From Progne subis subis (Eukaryota > Chordata > Aves > Passeriformes > Hirundinidae): a stretch of DNA of 64,000 nucleotides. The stretch spans positions 1,169,872 through 1,233,871 of the forward strand of contig JAKJHU010000056.1 of NCBI GenBank assembly GCA_022316685.1. The letters run 5' to 3'. Within the stretch, counting starts at the first letter, position 1. The number at the start of each line of letters is the position of its first letter. The notes beneath the pieces were generated by a model. The model saw only the letters and a program-made list of their open reading frames with translations, made no database searches and was not told the origin of the DNA. The position numbers were made by a program, and so were the translations under genes. This document shows positions 60,411 to 64,000 of the stretch, piece by piece.

Positions 60411-63400
60411 GTTTTGAACATTAGTGAAAGAAACCCACATTTAGAACACCAAAATCAGCATATTTTGAAGCAAGTGAAAAATGCAAATCTTTTGCATGAG
60501 CCAACATACTTGAAATGCACTTTTTAAAATAAGGGATTTGGTTTGGTTCTTTTTTTTTTTTTTTTTATATTTTGTGAAGAACTTCTGAATGTGGGGAAGG
60601 GCTGCTGAGCAGCTGATAGCTATATTCAGAATGTAAGTGCTCCTGGCTGCCTTGTGTGAGTATTTAGATCACACTCACAGGCCACAAATATTTAGTTAGA
60701 TAACGGTGCTTATCTCAAACATTTCCTACCTTGCTTTTTTTCTGTGTGTGGGGAGAGTGAATGGAGTTGTCCTTCACAGTACTCTGGAAAAGATATGAGG
60801 AGAAATGCCATTAAACTGCACAGCAAGACACATTATCTGTGTATATATTTTTATATACTTATGTGTACTAATGTGTATATCAGTTACAGAGAACTGAAAA
60901 CCCAGGAGGTGTGATTTTCTCTTTTGGTTCATTGGCAGTTCTGTACAGTTGAGAAAGCAGTCTTATTCCAGGTTGATCAAATATATGTTTCCTAATGTCT
61001 CAGTCAACAAACAAAACCCCAAACATATTTTTTTTAAAGTAAGGCGAAAAACAAAACTGGACCTCTCCCTGATAAACACTCAAGAGATTGCTTCTCTGGA
61101 CAGGGGCCCCATAAAAGGTTGAGAGTGTGGGGAAACATGAATGTGCCTGCAGGAAGGGTTGAGATATGAAATCCCATCCCATGCCACTCCTGGATCATCA
61201 GTGAAACTGGGAAAAGGGTTATGCCTCATAACCCCTATAACCTGTATTGTCCTCTGACCCAATGATCAGCTTGGAGTGGGAGATTAAATCCTTAGATCCC
61301 AGACTAAGGGATATAAACAGAGAAGCACAGGGAGGTTACACTGCAAAGTTATGTTTGAATGTGGCATATATGGACATATATATAGATGTGTGTGTGTGGG
61401 GGGGTGGGGTGGGTGAATGGGGATAGCATGGAGAGCTATATGTTGCTCTGTACTAATTATTTCCTCCATAGATGTATGTGAACATAAATGTGCAAATAAA
61501 GAGGAAATCTTATTATGAGTGGACTGTATAGGCTATAGGATGTAGGCATGTGTGTGTATTCAGTAAGTATGTGATATATGCTCATGTTTGTACACATTTA
61601 TCTTCCATTTGCAATCGCCAAGGGGAAAATGGTCACTTTTGGGAAGCCAAGCGATGTTTCTTCAGATTTACAAACCCAGACCCGTTGTCTCTCCCCCTCT
61701 CACAGCCTCTTGCCGCACGGGGCATGGCTGGGATGCCGCTGGTGTCTGGGCAGGGGGAGGACCCTGTCCTTACCGGCTGTGCGGGGCTGGCGCCAGCAGC
61801 AGCAGCTGTCTGCGAGAGATACAGAGCCGACAGCTCCTTCACGGAGGGCGCACAGGACCTCCCTCGTCCTTGCTGAAGTGTGTGGCTGGTGTTGCCTGAT
61901 GGGTCTAAAAATGACCGTGCCTGATCATCTGAAACAGGGACAGACAGACGTGTGTGGTGAGCCGCGAGTCACAGACAGCAGCGCTTTCCAAGGGCTCTGC
62001 CGGGCCTCTGGCACTCTCACACCGAGTCCCCCCGCAGCCCCCACCATGCTCCCCCGAAACTTAACATCACACTTTTCTGGTTCAGGGCAAAACGTGGACA
62101 TTCCCATCTCCTTCGTGGCTGAGGCAGTGTTAGCCTGGATGGGAGTGACACCTTGGCAGGTGACCTGATGGCCCCATTCCTGCATCCCTGGGCAAGGCCA
62201 TCACCAAACACGAGCGAGTCAGAGGCTGTGGAGGAGCTGCACGTATCCAACTCGAGCCAATTCCTGGTTTTTTTACTCCCTGGCTGCACCACTCCCCTGT
62301 GGGTGTGCCTCACAAGCAGTAATATCCACTTATCTTCGCCTCTCCTCTGGGAGCTCATTTCAGGAGAGAGGAAAAGGGTGAGACTTGCCGCAGGATGTAG
62401 CAGGGAACCCTTGGCAGAGCCTTCAAACCCTGCTGTGAATTTAGAGATCTGGTATTTTGAGCTGCACCAGCTCCCATGGGCTCCCCACTGGAGCTTCAGT
62501 TTTCAAAGAAAGAAGCAACTCCAAAACAGAGGCAAGAACTTTCTTTTAGCATTAATCTGCCAGGTGTGAGGATTGTTATCTCCACCTCCCATCACAGAAA
62601 TGCATAATATATAGAGCTTTACACCTATAGGGTGCAACCCAGCCCTCCAGGTTGGTCAGGACTGTAATTTCTCTGTTCCCACTGTAAAAACACGAGAAGG
62701 TTCTTCCATTCTCTGCAGGGCTTGTGCTGCTGCATTCGCATTTAGTGAGGTATTTGCAATGCTTTTGGTTTGAACAATGGGCTCTCTCTCCACAAATCCA
62801 GCTATTGCACAGCCAGGAAAGGGCTGATGTACTTTTTAATATGTGCACACTAGAAGCCCTGCAGCCAATCCAGCTTTATTTACCCTCAAACCTCAGCCCC
62901 CAAAATCACGAGAGCTAGAAAACAACAAACCTATTGACTCTTCTTCTTTGTGTTCTGCATTTTAAGTTCAGATTTTCAAGTTTTTCTCTAAAATACTGAA
63001 AGAAACTTACTCTGTTTTTATTTTAAATTGACAAGAAGCAACTCCATGCACTAAAAACATGCTTCAAATGAAATAGATACGGTCTTGAAAACTACATCTA
63101 TGAGATGGGAGCACCTCATAGGCAAGGCAGGGACCCTGCCTTGGCTGGCACAAGTGTTCCTGTGCTTGACCATTTTGGTGAGAAGTTCTTATCAAAAGCA
63201 TCCCTGCTTCCATCAGCCAGGCTGGTGATGTTTAATGGTCTCCTCCCACCCCAGGCTGTGGGCATTACTGCTGAGATGATAGAATTTGTACTGACCTATA
63301 GGCCTGTAGGTTCACATACTGCACAGAGGAAAGCAACGTGCCCTTCCAGCCATGAACAAAGAGTGCAGCTGAAGGAAGATTTCTAGTTCAGGCAGTGGGA

Positions 63401-63528
63401 AATAGCACAGTGTCGGTGTTGCCCGTTCCTTCACCCTTTAAGCTTGGATGGATGAAAGGCCACAGGGCTTGTTTTGATGGCAGATATAATTAGATACAAG
63501 GCTTTTGTTGAGGGCATCCCACTATTGC

Positions 63529-63532
<4 letters not shown>

Positions 63533-63577
<45 letters not shown>
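63533..63577. repeat. 45-nt poly-T tract
   Basis: An uninterrupted run of 45 T. It is a probable retroposon tail or simple expansion. Length is likely polymorphic and hard to sequence accurately. Confidence 0.95.
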
Positions 63578-64000
63578 CTGCGTGCACAGGCTGTGCTCAG
63601 CCTGGTGTTTGCTTATCACTTCTCACAAAGCCTCCTGCCTTGGGAGAAGAGCTGCTCCAACCCTCTGTGCTGGCTCCGCTCTTGCACAAAATCTGGTCTG
63701 TGCCTGACGAACCAGGCTGCTGCCTCCCTCTAAATCGCTAATTATAGATGAGAGCCGAAGAACAACAGCTCGTTCCGCTGAGGAGAAGGCTGAGCTATCG
63801 TGTGTGTGCCGACAGAGACATCCGAGCGGCACCGAGGACATCTCAGGAGCGGGGAGCGAGGCGCGGCTTCACAGCATCCCCCGGGAGGGAGCGCGGAGCT
63901 TCCCAGCTGGAGATGCTGGAGCACAGCTAAAGGTCGCTATGCACACCAGGCTAGGGGTGATATTTGTTGTGTATGAGGTGGAAGCCCGGCCTGAAACCCG

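Larger units (their letters stand above)
59115..63999. other. XIRP1 5' intron/upstream region
   Basis: About 4.9 kb upstream of the XIRP1 coding exon with no recognised coding sequence. It contains a TATA-like CTATTTAG (59585-59592), a CAGCTG E-box (59642-59647), a consensus MEF2 site CTAAAAATAA (60401-60410), (TG)n/(G)n runs near 61388-61412, a 45-T tract (63533-63577), and a CpG-rich patch near 63740-63930. XIRP1 first exon(s) should lie here or beyond the window. Confidence 0.55.

Noticed and set aside
1..64000. tRNA, rRNA, CRISPR, bacterial mobile elements
   Set aside because: No cloverleaf-like gene, rRNA core or spaced direct-repeat array was seen; the window is vertebrate nuclear DNA.

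Overview
The window is vertebrate nuclear DNA and very probably avian. The genes are spread over short GT-AG introns. The dominant interspersed repeat is CR1, recognised by its 3' end (…cttccaacc…attctatgattctatg). No bacterial or organellar features are present. All coordinates, splice sites and frames below were read by eye; no database was searched.

Layout. (1) 1-16.17 kb, + strand: the 3' part of OXSR1 (WNK-regulated kinase OSR1). Nine exons run from the end of the catalytic half through the S-motif, a Pro/Ala-rich linker and the conserved C-terminal (CCT) domain, followed by a 2.6 kb 3' UTR. The kinase exons lie upstream of the window. (2) 17.43-37.11 kb: two convergent paralogs of the organic-anion transporter SLC22A13 (OAT10), each with ten exons. 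Copy 1 is on + (17.50-23.22 kb) and copy 2 on - (37.04-29.49 kb). They form a large, partly eroded inverted duplication. A smaller imperfect inverted repeat (25.68-27.17 kb) sits near its centre. About 640 bp of OXSR1 3' UTR is duplicated at the 3' end of copy 2. (3) 40.3-44.9 kb, - strand: a two-exon (visible part) LIM-domain gene with a 1,000-residue low-complexity tail. (4) 51.4-59.1 kb, - strand: XIRP1 (Xin), an uninterrupted giant exon with about 27 Xin actin-binding repeats. (5) 59.15-64 kb: upstream DNA with muscle-type motifs and a CpG-rich patch at the window edge.

Functional reading. OXSR1 phosphorylates cation-chloride cotransporters in osmotic control. The SLC22A13 pair are predicted renal/epithelial anion (nicotinate/urate type) exchangers. 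XIRP1 and the LIM gene are best read as striated-muscle actin cytoskeleton proteins.

Most interesting points: (a) the mosaic of near-identical and diverged tracts between the SLC22A13 copies, suggesting gene conversion; (b) one single-base insertion in each copy that breaks the frame, either real pseudogenisation or consensus error; (c) the transplanted OXSR1 3' UTR at the end of copy 2; (d) a 14-bp HNF1-like motif at exactly the same distance from both start codons; (e) the possibility that the LIM gene is a 3' module of XIRP1, as LIM exons are of the paralog XIRP2.
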